64,000 nucleotides of DNA from Xylophilus ampelinus (lineage in GTDB: Bacteria; Pseudomonadota; Gammaproteobacteria; Burkholderiales; Burkholderiaceae_C): positions 1 through 64,000 of the forward strand of contig NZ_CABFMN010000139.1 in assembly GCF_901875635.1 (NCBI RefSeq), read 5' to 3'. This document shows positions 42,047-50,893 of this stretch, one piece after another (within the stretch, counting starts at the first letter, position 1; each line of letters begins with the position of its first letter). The translations under genes and the position numbers were made by a program. The notes below the pieces were generated by a model that made no database searches, was not told the DNA's origin, and saw nothing but the letters and a program-made list of their open reading frames with translations.

Positions 42047-42856
42047 TCAAGCGGCCGCTCCCAGATAGGCCTGGATCACCGCCGGGTCGGCCTGCACCTG
42101 GGCCGGCGTGCCGTCGGCGATCTTGCGCCCGAAGTCGAGCACGGCCACGCGATCGGCGAGGTCCATCACCACACCCATGTCGTGTTCGACCAGCACCACC
42201 GGGATGCGGCGCGCCTCGCGCACGTCGATGACGAAGCGGGCGAGGTCTTCCTTCTCCTCGGTGTTCATGCCGGCCATCGGCTCGTCCATCAGCAGCACCT
42301 TGGGCTCCATGGCCAGCGCGCGGCCGAGATCGACGCGCTTGCGCAGGCCGTAGCCGAGCGAGCCCACCGGCTGGTGGCGGATGTTCTCGATCTCGAGGAA
42401 GTCGACGATGTCCTCGGCCACCTGGCGATGCCGGGCTTCCTCGCGCTGCGTCCACGGGAAGTAGGCAAAGGCCTGCAGCAGGCCGCCGCGCATGTGCGCG
42501 TGGCGGCCGATGAGGATGTTGTCCAGCACCGTCATGTGCGGGAACAGGTGCGTGCCCTGGAAGGTGCGCACTACGCCCTGGCGCGCGATCTCGTGCACCG
42601 GGCGGCCGAGCAGGTCGCGTCCTTCGTACGCGAGCCGGCCCTGCTGGGGGCGGTAGAAGCCGCTGAGCACGTTCATCAGCGAGCTCTTTCCCGCGCCATT
42701 GGGGCCGATCACGGCGAGCATCTCGTCGGCGCGCACCTCGATGCTCACGTCCGACAGCGCCGTGACGCCGCCGAAGCGCAGGGTCACGCCTTCGGCCTTC
42801 AGCACCGCGGCCGTCGTGGACGAGGGGGCTGTCGACGTCACGTCAGGAGAAGGCAT
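42047..42856 (-). CDS. livG: ABC transporter ATP-binding protein, LivG type
   Basis: The protein has 269 residues. Walker A 'GPNGAGKSS', the LivG-type signature 'LGYGLRKRVDLGRAL' (in place of LSGGQ), Walker B 'VLLMDEPMAGMN' and switch 'LVEHDMGVV' are all present. The insertion before the signature ('FPWTQREEARHR') is typical of LivG. It overlaps the upstream ACAD gene by 14 bases. It forms the ATPase heterodimer with LivF. Confidence 0.95.
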   Translation of the reverse strand: MPSPDVTSTAPSSTTAAVLKAEGVTLRFGGVTALSDVSIEVRADEMLAVIGPNGAGKSSLMNVLSGFYRPQQGRLAYEGRDLLGRPVHEIARQGVVRTFQGTHLFPHMTVLDNILIGRHAHMRGGLLQAFAYFPWTQREEARHRQVAEDIVDFLEIENIRHQPVGSLGYGLRKRVDLGRALAMEPKVLLMDEPMAGMNTEEKEDLARFVIDVREARRIPVVLVEHDMGVVMDLADRVAVLDFGRKIADGTPAQVQADPAVIQAYLGAAA

Positions 42857-44003
42857 TGAGACCGGTCAGCGCGCGGCCGATGATCAGCTTCTGGATCTCG
42901 GTGGTGCCGTCGGGGATGGTCATCATGCGGGCGTTGCGGAACAGCAGCTCGACGCCGAAGTCCTTGGTGATGCCGTTGCCGCCGTGGATCTGCACCGCCT
43001 TGGAGGCGACGTCCACCGCAATTTCCGTGGCATAGCACTTGGCCATGGCACTTTCGACCTCGCTGCGCACACCGTGGTCGATGAGGTTGAAGGCGCGGTA
43101 GATCAGGAGACGCGCTGCGTCGAGCTGGATCGCCGAGTCGGCCAGCATGCCCTGGATCAGCTGGTGCTGGCCGATCGGCTTGCCGTGCTGGCGGCGTTCC
43201 TTGGCGTAGGCCACGGCCTTGTTCAGCGCCGCCTGCGCGATGCCCACCGAGGTCAGGCCGACCATGGGCCGCGCCTTCTCGAACAGCACCAGCGTGTTCT
43301 TCAGGCCGGTGCCGGCCTGGATCATCATGTTGCCGGCCGGCACGCGCACGTTGTCGAAGAAGAGTTGCGCGGTGGAGGTGCTGTTCAGGCCCAGTTTGTC
43401 GATGTTGCGGCTCTCGTAGCCGTGCTCCTGGCGGTCGACCAGGATCATCGACAGGCCGCGCGCGCCCTCGTCCGACGTGCGTACGATGACCATGCAGAAA
43501 TCGGAGTAGTGGCCGTTGGAGATCCAGGTCTTCTCGCCGCTGACGATGAAGTGGTCACCGTCGGCCTTGGCGCGGCAGGTGACCTCGGCGACGTTGCTGC
43601 CCACGCCCGGCTCGCTGATGCCGCTGCAGGCGATGATCTCGGCGCGCACCATGCGCGGCAGGTACTTCTGCCGCATCGCGTCGTTGCTGCACACCTCCAG
43701 CGAGTAGGCGCCCAACTGCTGGATCAGCAGCGAGATGGCGACGTCGCCCGAGACGCGGGCGAGGTTGTCGTACATCATCGCGTAGGTCAGCCACGGCATG
43801 CCCAGGCCGCCGTTCGCTTCCGAGATCAGGCCGTTGCCGCCCATCCCGTAGGGCAGCATCATCTGGAAGATCTCCAGCATGCGCTCCTTCTCGATCAGCT
43901 TGTCGGGCTGGTAGCGGCGCACGATGGGCTCGAGCCTGGTGTCGAGGAAGCGGTTGAAGCCCTCGACGGCGAGGCGTTGTTCGTCGGTCGGCAGGAAATT
44001 CAT
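42843..44003 (-). CDS. Acyl-CoA dehydrogenase
   Basis: The protein has 386 residues. It has 'CSGISEPGVGSNVAEV', 'GEKTWISNGHYSDF', 'NIDKLGLNSTSTAQLFFDNV' and the C-terminal 'IPDGTTEIQKLIIGRAL', where Asp365 occupies the position of the medium-chain ACAD Glu. Asp there is unusual; a candidate alternative base is the Glu in 'LFEKARP'. It is the third gene of the leftward operon after a crotonase and a thiolase, so one beta-oxidation set precedes the importer genes. Substrate unknown. Confidence 0.94.
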   Translation of the reverse strand: MNFLPTDEQRLAVEGFNRFLDTRLEPIVRRYQPDKLIEKERMLEIFQMMLPYGMGGNGLISEANGGLGMPWLTYAMMYDNLARVSGDVAISLLIQQLGAYSLEVCSNDAMRQKYLPRMVRAEIIACSGISEPGVGSNVAEVTCRAKADGDHFIVSGEKTWISNGHYSDFCMVIVRTSDEGARGLSMILVDRQEHGYESRNIDKLGLNSTSTAQLFFDNVRVPAGNMMIQAGTGLKNTLVLFEKARPMVGLTSVGIAQAALNKAVAYAKERRQHGKPIGQHQLIQGMLADSAIQLDAARLLIYRAFNLIDHGVRSEVESAMAKCYATEIAVDVASKAVQIHGGNGITKDFGVELLFRNARMMTIPDGTTEIQKLIIGRALTGLNAFS

Positions 44004-44041
44004 GATCGGTCGGCTTGTCGGAGGCTTGTTGCGGCGGGCCG

Positions 44042-45298
44042 TCAGCGGCCGAGGATGGTGATGGCGCAGACGGCTTCCTCGATGCCGTAGAGGCCGCCGC
44101 CGTTCTCGGCCATGGCCAGCCGCGCGCCCTGCACCTGGCGCGCGCCGGCCTCGCCGCGCAGCTGCGTGACCAGCTCGTGCAACTGGCCGATGCCGGTGGC
44201 GCCGATCGGATGGCCCTTGGATTCGAGCCCGCCCGAGGTGTTGATCGGGATGCGCCCGCCCACCGTGGTGGCGCCGCTCTCGGCCAGCGCGCCGCCGGCA
44301 CCGAACTCGCAGAAGCCCAGGTTCTCGGACTGCACGATCTCGCCGATGGCGGTGGCATCGTGCACCTCGGCCACCGAGATGTCCTGCGGGCCGACGCCGG
44401 CGCGCTCGTAGGCGAGCCTGGACGCCTTCGCGGTGATGTGCCCGCCCACGTCCTCGGGCTTGCGCGTGGTACCGGTGGCCACCACCGAGGCCAGCACACG
44501 CACGGCGCGGCGCCGGTCGGCGAGGCGCGCCAGCGCCGCCTCGGAGCAGACGATGGCGGCGGCGGCGCCGTCGCTGATCGGCGCGCACATCGGCAGGGTC
44601 AGCGGGTAGGTGATCGGCGGCGCCGCGAGCACCTGCTCGACGGTGTAGGTGTTGCGGTACTGCGCCAGCGGGTTGTGCGCCGAGTGGCCGTGGTTCTTGG
44701 CGGCGACCGCGGCGAACTGCCGCTGCGTGGTGCCGAACTCGCGCATGTGGAAGCGGCCGAATGCGGCGTAGATGTCCATGAACAGGCTGTAAGGCGCCTT
44801 CGAGGTGCTGCCGTCGGGCGGCTCGATGCCGCGGCCCATGGCCAGCAGCGTCGTCTTGTTGCCCTCGATGTCCTGCAGGTCCCAGGCCCCGTCGAAGACA
44901 CTGAACATCTTGGCCTTGTCGGTGCAGAACATCTTCTCGGCGCCGACGGCCAGTGCCACCTCCACCTCGCCCGAACGCACCGCCTGCACTGCCAGGTTGA
45001 AGGCTGAGCTGGCGCTGGCGCAGGCGTTCTCCAGGTTGTAGACCGGGATGCCCTCGATACCCAGCGGGCGCAGCGCGATCTGGCCGCGCACCATGGTCTG
45101 ACCCTCGAGCACGCCCTGCGTGGCATTGGAGAAGTAGGCGGCCTGGATGTCGGCGACGGCCAGCCCGGCATCGGCCAGAGCGGCGGTCACCGCGTCGGCG
45201 GTGAGCTGCTTGATGCTGCGGTCGAGGAACTTGCCGGTCGGCGTCATGCCGACGCCGGCGACGTAGGCGGGGGGGAGGGCGGCGGTGCTCACGGGCAT
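44042..45298 (-). CDS. Thiolase (SCP-x / lipid-transfer type)
   Basis: The protein has 418 residues. It has a nucleophile Cys in 'LENACASASSAFN', then 'EVHDATAIGEI', 'SKGHPIGATGIGQ' and a C-terminal 'AENGGGLYG' where the second Cys of classical thiolases is not evident. SCP-x-type thiolases cleave 3-oxoacyl-CoAs including 2-methyl-branched and steroid side-chain intermediates (family knowledge), which fits the racemase-like gene in the same operon. Unlike the protein at 9672, it keeps the nucleophile. The extra N-terminal residues before 'AYVAGVGMTP' leave the exact start a little uncertain. Confidence 0.92.
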   Translation of the reverse strand: MPVSTAALPPAYVAGVGMTPTGKFLDRSIKQLTADAVTAALADAGLAVADIQAAYFSNATQGVLEGQTMVRGQIALRPLGIEGIPVYNLENACASASSAFNLAVQAVRSGEVEVALAVGAEKMFCTDKAKMFSVFDGAWDLQDIEGNKTTLLAMGRGIEPPDGSTSKAPYSLFMDIYAAFGRFHMREFGTTQRQFAAVAAKNHGHSAHNPLAQYRNTYTVEQVLAAPPITYPLTLPMCAPISDGAAAAIVCSEAALARLADRRRAVRVLASVVATGTTRKPEDVGGHITAKASRLAYERAGVGPQDISVAEVHDATAIGEIVQSENLGFCEFGAGGALAESGATTVGGRIPINTSGGLESKGHPIGATGIGQLHELVTQLRGEAGARQVQGARLAMAENGGGLYGIEEAVCAITILGR

Positions 45299-45310
45299 TC
45301 CTTGAAAGGG

Positions 45311-46111
45311 TCAGCAGCCCTTGAACTCGGGCTTGCGCTTGCCAACGAAGGCGGCGACCCCTTCGCGGATGTCGTGCGAGTGGCGGTGGGCATCCAGCAC
45401 CAGGCGCTCCAGGCGCAGCGCGGTGGCCTGCGGCTGATCCAGCCCGTCGGCCACGGCCTGCTTCATGCGCCGCAGCACCAGCGGGCTCTTGGAGGCGATG
45501 CGCGTGGCGAGCTTGTCCACCTCGGCAGCGAGTTCGGCGTCGGGGACGACGCGGTTCACCAGGCCCAGCGGCACCAGCTCGGCCGCCGGCAGCGTGTCGC
45601 CGGTGAACAGCAGGTACTTGGCCGCCGTGGGGCCGATGCGCCGCGGCAGCACGGCCGCGCCGCCTGCGCCAGGAAAGACGCCGAAGTTGGCGTGCGCATC
45701 GCCGATGCGCGCGCCTTCGGCGGCGATGATCAAGTCGCAGGCCATCGCCAGCTCGAGGCCGCCGGCCATCGTCAGGCCGTTGAGTGCAGCGATGGTGGGT
45801 TTGGGCAGCACGCGCAGCCGGTCGATCATCCCGGCAATGCGGTCGAGAAAGGCGTTGAGCGGGTCTTCATCGTCCGGCGCAGCGGTGCCACCTTCGAACA
45901 CGCCCTTCAGGTCGGCGCCGGCGCAAAAGGCCCGCCCCGCGCCGGTGAGCACCGCCACGCGCACGTCGCGGTCGCGCTCAATGCGGCCGATGGCATCGGC
46001 GAGTTCGTCGCACAACGCGTCCGACAGCGCGTTCATCGCGTCGGGGCGGTTCAACGTGAGCCAGGCGGTCTGCGCCCGCCTCTCGTAGCGCAGCGCCGTG
46101 TACGAATGCAA
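45311..46111 (-). CDS. Enoyl-CoA hydratase/isomerase (crotonase family)
   Basis: The protein has 266 residues. It has 'LNRPDAMNALSDAL', 'GAGRAFCAGADLKGVFEGG', 'LNGLTMAGGLELAMACDLIIAAE' and 'ANFGVFPGAGGAAVLPRRIG'. The usual two glutamates of crotonase are not both obvious: the first position reads 'NFGVFPG' and the second region 'RRIGPTAAK', so it may be an isomerase or hydrolase variant. It is the first gene of the 13-gene leftward operon; its promoter lies at about 46187-46215. Confidence 0.92.
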   Translation of the reverse strand: MHSYTALRYERRAQTAWLTLNRPDAMNALSDALCDELADAIGRIERDRDVRVAVLTGAGRAFCAGADLKGVFEGGTAAPDDEDPLNAFLDRIAGMIDRLRVLPKPTIAALNGLTMAGGLELAMACDLIIAAEGARIGDAHANFGVFPGAGGAAVLPRRIGPTAAKYLLFTGDTLPAAELVPLGLVNRVVPDAELAAEVDKLATRIASKSPLVLRRMKQAVADGLDQPQATALRLERLVLDAHRHSHDIREGVAAFVGKRKPEFKGC

Positions 46112-46186
46112 GGCTGTCTCCTTGGATTTTGTGTTCTTGGCGGGCCGCGCCCAGGAAGAGCGCGCCAGCCTCCAGATTCGTCGACA

Positions 46187-46215
46187 AGGTTAACGGGGCG
46201 TTGTAAAACTGTCAA
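46187..46215 (-). promoter_or_regulatory. Promoter of the 13-gene importer operon
   Basis: On the minus strand a perfect -35 TTGACA (46215-46210) is followed by a 17-base spacer and a -10 TAACCT (46192-46187). It lies about 80 bases upstream of the first start codon. The -35 is embedded in operator-like site S6. Confidence 0.55.
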
Positions 46216-46225
46216 GCGTTAGGTA
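46206..46225 (-). promoter_or_regulatory. Operator-like site S6
   Basis: The minus-strand 20-mer TACCTAACGCTTGACAGTTT carries the CNAACRNWYG core and covers the -35 element of the leftward promoter. The second half-site is weak. It also lies 62 bases upstream of the rightward ligase start at 46287, so one repressor could govern both of the largest operons. Confidence 0.5.
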
Positions 46226-46286
46226 GACTCAGGCCGACCCGTGGCGCCCCGACTTCGGCGCGAGTCGCGATCAACCCGAACCAAGG

Positions 46287-47804
46287 ATGCAGAGCAAGGC
46301 ATTGCCCCTGACCGTCGCCGACCTGCTGCGCAAGCAGGCGGTCGTGCGCCGCGACGCGCCCGCGCTGCAGGACGCGCAGGGCGCGCTGAGCTTCGGGCAA
46401 CTCGATGGCTGGGCCTGCCGCATCGCGCAGGCCCTGCTGGCCGGCGGCGTGGGTGCCGGCGATCGCATCGCGGTGCTGGCGGAGAATCGGCGCGAGTACA
46501 TCGGGCTGCAGCTCGCGGCGGCCAAGATCGGTGCCATCGTGGCCTGCCTGAACTGGCGGCTGGCGGACGGCGAGGCGGCGCATTGCCTCGGCCTCGTGTC
46601 GCCGCGCCTGGTGTTCGTCTCGCGGCGCCATGCCGATGTGCTGGCGCGCATCGGCTGGGCGGACTGCCCGGTGATCGGGCTGGATGCCGAGTTCGACGGC
46701 CTTCTTGAGGGCCGCAGCGAGGACGATCCACAGCAAGAGGTCGACGCCGAGCAGGGCTTGGTCATCCTCTACACCAGCGGCACCACCGGCCTGCCCAAGG
46801 GCGCCGTCATCAGCCAGCGCGCGATGGTGGCGCGTGCGATGTGCTTCGCCGCCGACTACGGCATCGGCGCCGAACACGCCTACGTGGCCTGGAGCCCGCT
46901 GTTCCACATGGCCGCCACCGACTTCAGCCTGGCCACGCTGATGCTCGGCGGCAAGGTCGTCGTGCAGGACGGTCTGGACATCGAACGCCTGTGCGCGACC
47001 ATCGAGCGCGAGACCATCGGCTGGCTGGTGGCGATGCCCGGCATGATCGACCTGCTCATCGAGGGTCTGAAGCGCCACCGCACGCGCCCGCGCGGCGTGC
47101 GGCTGGTGGGCGCGATGGCCGACCTGGTGCCACTGCAGCAGATCGCCGAGCTGACCGGCCTGCTCGGTGCGCCCTACATCAACAGCTTCGGCGCCACCGA
47201 GACCGGTCTGGCGCCGGCCTCCGGCGCGCTGCTGGCGCCGGGCGTCGTGCCCACGAGCCTGGCCAAGCGCGAGTCGGGCTTCTGCCGCGTGCGGCTGGTC
47301 GACGCCGACGACCGCGACGTGCCACCGGGCACACCCGGGGAGGCCGTGCTGCGCGGCCCGACGCTCTTCTCCGGCTACTGGAACGCGCCCGAGGTGAACG
47401 CGCACGACTTCCGCGGCGGCTGGTTCCACATGGGCGACCTGTTCGTGCGCCGCGCCGACGGTTCGCTCGACTTCGTCGACCGCGTCAAGTACCTCATCAA
47501 GTCCGGCGGCGAGAACATCTACCCGGCCGAGATCGAGCGCGTGCTGCTGGCCCAGCCCGCGGTGGCCGACGCCGTGGTGGTGCGCCGACGCGACGAGCGC
47601 TGGGGCGAGGTACCGGTGGCCTTCGTCGCCGTGCAGCCGGGTGCGGCTGCCGACGGCGAGCCCCTGCTGAGCCGCTGCCGCGAGCAGCTCGCCGGCTTCA
47701 AGGTTCCCAAGGAGATCCGGTTCGTCGAGCTGGCCGCGTTCCCGCGCAGCAGCACCGGAAAGATCCAGCGCCACGAGGTCGAGCGTCAATGGCTCGCCGA
47801 ATGA
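46287..47804 (+). CDS. Acyl-CoA synthetase (AMP-forming)
   Basis: The protein has 505 residues. Motifs are 'LYTSGTTGLPKGAVIS', 'NSFGATETGLAP', 'GWFHMGDLFVRRADGSLDFVDR', 'YLIKSGGENIYPAEIE' and the catalytic lysine in 'SSTGKIQRHE'. It is a typical fatty/aryl acid ligase. It opens the 15-gene rightward operon that also holds a thiolase, two MaoC proteins, SDR and ACADs, so it probably activates the acid degraded by that set. The gap to the next gene is 64 bases. Confidence 0.93.
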   Translation: MQSKALPLTVADLLRKQAVVRRDAPALQDAQGALSFGQLDGWACRIAQALLAGGVGAGDRIAVLAENRREYIGLQLAAAKIGAIVACLNWRLADGEAAHCLGLVSPRLVFVSRRHADVLARIGWADCPVIGLDAEFDGLLEGRSEDDPQQEVDAEQGLVILYTSGTTGLPKGAVISQRAMVARAMCFAADYGIGAEHAYVAWSPLFHMAATDFSLATLMLGGKVVVQDGLDIERLCATIERETIGWLVAMPGMIDLLIEGLKRHRTRPRGVRLVGAMADLVPLQQIAELTGLLGAPYINSFGATETGLAPASGALLAPGVVPTSLAKRESGFCRVRLVDADDRDVPPGTPGEAVLRGPTLFSGYWNAPEVNAHDFRGGWFHMGDLFVRRADGSLDFVDRVKYLIKSGGENIYPAEIERVLLAQPAVADAVVVRRRDERWGEVPVAFVAVQPGAAADGEPLLSRCREQLAGFKVPKEIRFVELAAFPRSSTGKIQRHEVERQWLAE

Positions 47805-47868
47805 ACCGCGCCGTGGCCACGTGCCGGCCCCGCGGCATCAACGTCTTGTCCAACCCCAGGAGCTTTCC

Positions 47869-49053
47869 ATGAGCCACACAGTCATCGTTGCCGGCGTCGG
47901 CATGATTCCCTTCGCCAAACCCGGCGCCAGCGAGCCCTACAACGTGATGGGCGAGAAGGCCGCGCGCCAGGCGCTCCAGGATGCCGGCGTGGACTACAAG
48001 GCCATCGAACAGGCCTTCGTCGGCTACGTGTATGGCGACTCCACCTGCGGCCAGCGCGCGCTGTACCCGCTGGGCATGACGGGCATCCCGGTGCTCAACG
48101 TCAACAACAACTGCTCCACCGGCTCATCGGCGCTGTTCCTGGCGCGCCAGGCGGTGCAGTCGGGCGCTGCCGAGTGCGTGCTGGCACTCGGCTTCGAGCA
48201 GATGCAGCCCGGGGCGATCAAGGCCGCCTTCCCCGACCGCCCGACGCCGTTCGAGCAGTTCGACCAGGTCACCGACGAACTAGTCGGGCACCCTGAGATC
48301 CCGCTCGCGCTGCGCTACTTCGGCGGCGCCGGCAAGGCGCACATGGACAAGTACGGCACCAAGCTCGAAACCTTCGCCGCCATCCGCGCCAAGGCCAGCC
48401 GCCATGCGGTGAACAACCCGCTGGCGCTGTTCCGCAAGGAGGTCAGCGTGGACGACGTGATGGCCGCGCCGATGATGTGGGAGGGCGTGATGACGCGCCT
48501 GATGGCCTGCCCGCCCACCTGCGGCGCCGCCGCGGCCGTCATCTGCTCGGAGGCCTACGCCAAGAAGCACGGCTTGAACCGCCAGGTGCGCATCGCCGCG
48601 CAGGCCATGACCACCGACTTCCCCAGCACGTTCGAGGCGCACGACATGATGCGCGTGGTCGGCTACGACATGGCCAAGGAGGCCGGCCGCAAGGTCTACG
48701 AGGCGGCCGGCATCGGCCCGAAGGACATCGACGTCGTCGAGCTGCACGACTGCTTCGCGCAGAATGAGCTCATCACCTACGAGAGCCTGGGCCTGTGCCC
48801 CGAGGGCGGCGCCGAGAAGTTCGTGCGCGATGGCGACAACACCTATGGCGGCAAGGTCGTCACCAACCCGTCGGGCGGCCTGCTCTCCAAGGGCCACCCG
48901 CTGGGCGCGACCGGGCTGGCGCAGTGCTACGAGTTGACGCACCAGCTGCGCGGCACGGCAGAGCAGCGGCAGGTGAAGGGTGCGCGCACCGCCCTGCAGC
49001 ACAACCTGGGGCTCGGCGGCGCCTGCGTCGTGACCCTGTACCAAGCGGCTTGA
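47869..49053 (+). CDS. Thiolase (SCP-x / lipid-transfer type)
   Basis: The protein has 394 residues. The ATG at 47869 follows an aggag ribosome site. The nucleophile Cys82 is in 'NNNCSTGSSA', then 'ELHDCFAQNELITYESLGL', 'SKGHPLGATGLAQ' and the C-terminal Cys in 'LGLGGACVV'. All residues for Claisen-type cleavage are present. This is the sterol carrier protein X type seen in peroxisomal oxidation of branched chains (family knowledge). It is followed by two MaoC proteins and an SDR that together match the steps before it. Confidence 0.94.
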   Translation: MSHTVIVAGVGMIPFAKPGASEPYNVMGEKAARQALQDAGVDYKAIEQAFVGYVYGDSTCGQRALYPLGMTGIPVLNVNNNCSTGSSALFLARQAVQSGAAECVLALGFEQMQPGAIKAAFPDRPTPFEQFDQVTDELVGHPEIPLALRYFGGAGKAHMDKYGTKLETFAAIRAKASRHAVNNPLALFRKEVSVDDVMAAPMMWEGVMTRLMACPPTCGAAAAVICSEAYAKKHGLNRQVRIAAQAMTTDFPSTFEAHDMMRVVGYDMAKEAGRKVYEAAGIGPKDIDVVELHDCFAQNELITYESLGLCPEGGAEKFVRDGDNTYGGKVVTNPSGGLLSKGHPLGATGLAQCYELTHQLRGTAEQRQVKGARTALQHNLGLGGACVVTLYQAA

Positions 49054-49079
49054 ATGCCATCAACAAAGGGCCAACACCC

Positions 49080-49523
49080 ATGATCGACAGGAAGCACATC
49101 GGCTATGCGCCGCCGCCCACGCTGTGGACGGTTGAAAAGGGGCGCATCGCCTTCTTCGCCAAGGTGATCGGCCTCACCGACCCGATCCACACCGATGAAG
49201 CCGCGGCCAAGGCCGCGGGCTATCGCGGCATCGTCGCGCCGCCCACCTTCTTCTTCGGCGCCGAGAGCGATGCCGGCGTGTCGATGAAGATGATCCAGGA
49301 ATTCGAGATCGACCTGGGCAAGGTGCTGCACGGTGAGCAGCACTTCGACTACCACGCCCCGGTGTGCGCCGGCGACACCCTGCGCATCGAGACCAGGGTC
49401 ACCGACATCTACGACAAGAAGGGCGGCCTGCTCGAGTTCGTGGTGCGCGAGTCCAAGGTCACCAACCAGCTCGGCGAGCACGTCGCCGACATGCGCGGCA
49501 TTCTTGTCGTGCGCCACGGTTGA
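49080..49523 (+). CDS. MaoC-family hydratase subunit (FAS1-type dehydratase domain)
   Basis: The protein has 147 residues. It belongs to the HadA/FAS1_DH-like branch: 'WTVEKGRIAFFAKVIGLTDPIHTDEAAA' followed by 'GIVAPPTFFFG' and 'LHGEQHFDYHAPVCAGDTL'. The motif keeps Asp and His ('TDPIH') but not the Asn. In this branch the active enzyme is usually a heterodimer of an A-type and a B-type subunit (family knowledge). The gene 21 bases downstream encodes the B-type partner. Confidence 0.9.
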   Translation: MIDRKHIGYAPPPTLWTVEKGRIAFFAKVIGLTDPIHTDEAAAKAAGYRGIVAPPTFFFGAESDAGVSMKMIQEFEIDLGKVLHGEQHFDYHAPVCAGDTLRIETRVTDIYDKKGGLLEFVVRESKVTNQLGEHVADMRGILVVRHG

Positions 49524-49543
49524 GAAGTGAGAGGAGACGCACG

Positions 49544-49960
49544 ATGAGTTTCGATCCCAAGAACGTGAACGTGGGCGACGCCATGCCCATGCTCGAGCTG
49601 CCGCCGATCTCGCGCACCACGCTGGCCCTGTTTGCCGGCGCCTCGGGTGACCACAACCCCATCCACATCGACCTCGACTTTGCCCGCAAGGCCGGCATGA
49701 AGGACGTGTTCGCGCACGGCATGCTGTCGATGGCCTACCTGGCGCGCGCGCTCACCCAGTGGGTGCCGCAAAGCCGCGTGCTCAACTACGGCGTGCGCTT
49801 CGCGGCCATCACCCAGGTGGCCGACCGCGTGCAGTGCAGCGGCAAGGTCGTCGAGAAGCTCGAGTACCGCGGCCGCCCCTGCGCGCGCATTGAGCTGACG
49901 GCCTTGCGCAACGGCGAGCAGGTCACGCTCAGCGGCGACGCCATCGTCGCGCTGGACTGA
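49544..49960 (+). CDS. MaoC-family hydratase subunit (catalytic)
   Basis: The protein has 138 residues. It has an exact hydratase motif, 'FAGASGDHNPIHID', with Asp, Asn and His in place, then 'FAHGMLSMAYLARALTQWV'. It is the likely catalytic B-type subunit paired with the protein at 49080, making (R)-3-hydroxyacyl-CoA or its reverse. An agaggag ribosome site precedes the ATG. The SDR gene follows after 39 bases. Confidence 0.93.
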   Translation: MSFDPKNVNVGDAMPMLELPPISRTTLALFAGASGDHNPIHIDLDFARKAGMKDVFAHGMLSMAYLARALTQWVPQSRVLNYGVRFAAITQVADRVQCSGKVVEKLEYRGRPCARIELTALRNGEQVTLSGDAIVALD

Positions 49961-49999
49961 CCCCGCATCCACACCGAATCCCATTCTCTGGAGACACCC

Positions 50000-50827
50000 A
50001 TGAAGAAGCTCGAAGGCAAAGTGGCCATCGTTTCCGGCTCCGGCCGCGGCATCGGCCGCGCCATCGCGATGAAACTGGCCGGCGAAGGCGCCAAGGTCGT
50101 CGTGAATGACCTCGACGCCGGACCGGCCGAAGAAACCGTCGCCGCCATCAAGGCCGCGGGCGGCCAGGCCCTGGCCTGTGCCGGCAGCGTCACCGCCGAA
50201 GGCTTTGCCGAGAAGTTCGTCAAGACCGCGATCGACGGCTTCGGCGGCCTGGACATCATCGTCAACAACGCCGGCTACACCTGGGACAACGTGGTGCAGA
50301 AGATGACCGACGAACAGTGGCACGCGATCCTCGACGTGCACCTGACGGCGCCGTTCAAGATCCTGCGCGCCGCGGCCGACTACTTCCGCCACCAGTCCAA
50401 GGTCGAGGCCGATGCCGGCAAGGAAGTGTTCCGCAAGGTGGTCAACATCTCGTCGGTCGCCGGTACCGGCGGCAATGCCGGCCAGGCCAACTACTCGGCC
50501 GGCAAGGCCGGCATCATCGGCCTGACCAAGGCGCTGTCCAAGGAGTGGGGGCGCTACAAGGTCAACGTCAATGCGGTGGCCTTCGGCCTGATCAAGACCC
50601 GCCTGACCGAAGCCACCGCCGGCGGCAACGCCTCGATCGACGTCGAGGGCCGGCAGATCAAGGTGGGGGTCAACCCCGAGCTGATGACGATGATGGAGCG
50701 CACCATCCCGCTCGGCCGCGGCGGCACGCCCGAAGAGGCCGCGGGCTCGGTGTACCTGCTGTGCACGCCCGAATCCAACTACATCAGTGGCCAGGTGCTG
50801 ATCTGCGGCGGCGGCATCTCGCTCTGA
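50000..50827 (+). CDS. Short-chain dehydrogenase (17-beta-HSD type 4-like)
   Basis: The protein has 275 residues. It has 'SGSGRGIG' (12-19), Asp37 after beta-2 ('VVNDLD', NAD preference), 'NNAG' (89-92), and the catalytic Ser152, Tyr165 and Lys169. The insertion 'FRHQSKVEADAGKEVF' at about 129-144 lengthens the loop before the catalytic strand, as in proteins acting on bulky 3-hydroxyacyl-CoAs. MaoC hydratase plus SDR plus SCP-x thiolase mirrors peroxisomal multifunctional enzyme 2 as separate genes (inference). Confidence 0.94.
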   Translation: MKKLEGKVAIVSGSGRGIGRAIAMKLAGEGAKVVVNDLDAGPAEETVAAIKAAGGQALACAGSVTAEGFAEKFVKTAIDGFGGLDIIVNNAGYTWDNVVQKMTDEQWHAILDVHLTAPFKILRAAADYFRHQSKVEADAGKEVFRKVVNISSVAGTGGNAGQANYSAGKAGIIGLTKALSKEWGRYKVNVNAVAFGLIKTRLTEATAGGNASIDVEGRQIKVGVNPELMTMMERTIPLGRGGTPEEAAGSVYLLCTPESNYISGQVLICGGGISL

Positions 50828-50893
50828 AGCCTGCAAGCCGCCGCGCCGCACGCGCGTCGGCTCGACCCGCTTTCGAAGAAGGTTTGCCACCCG

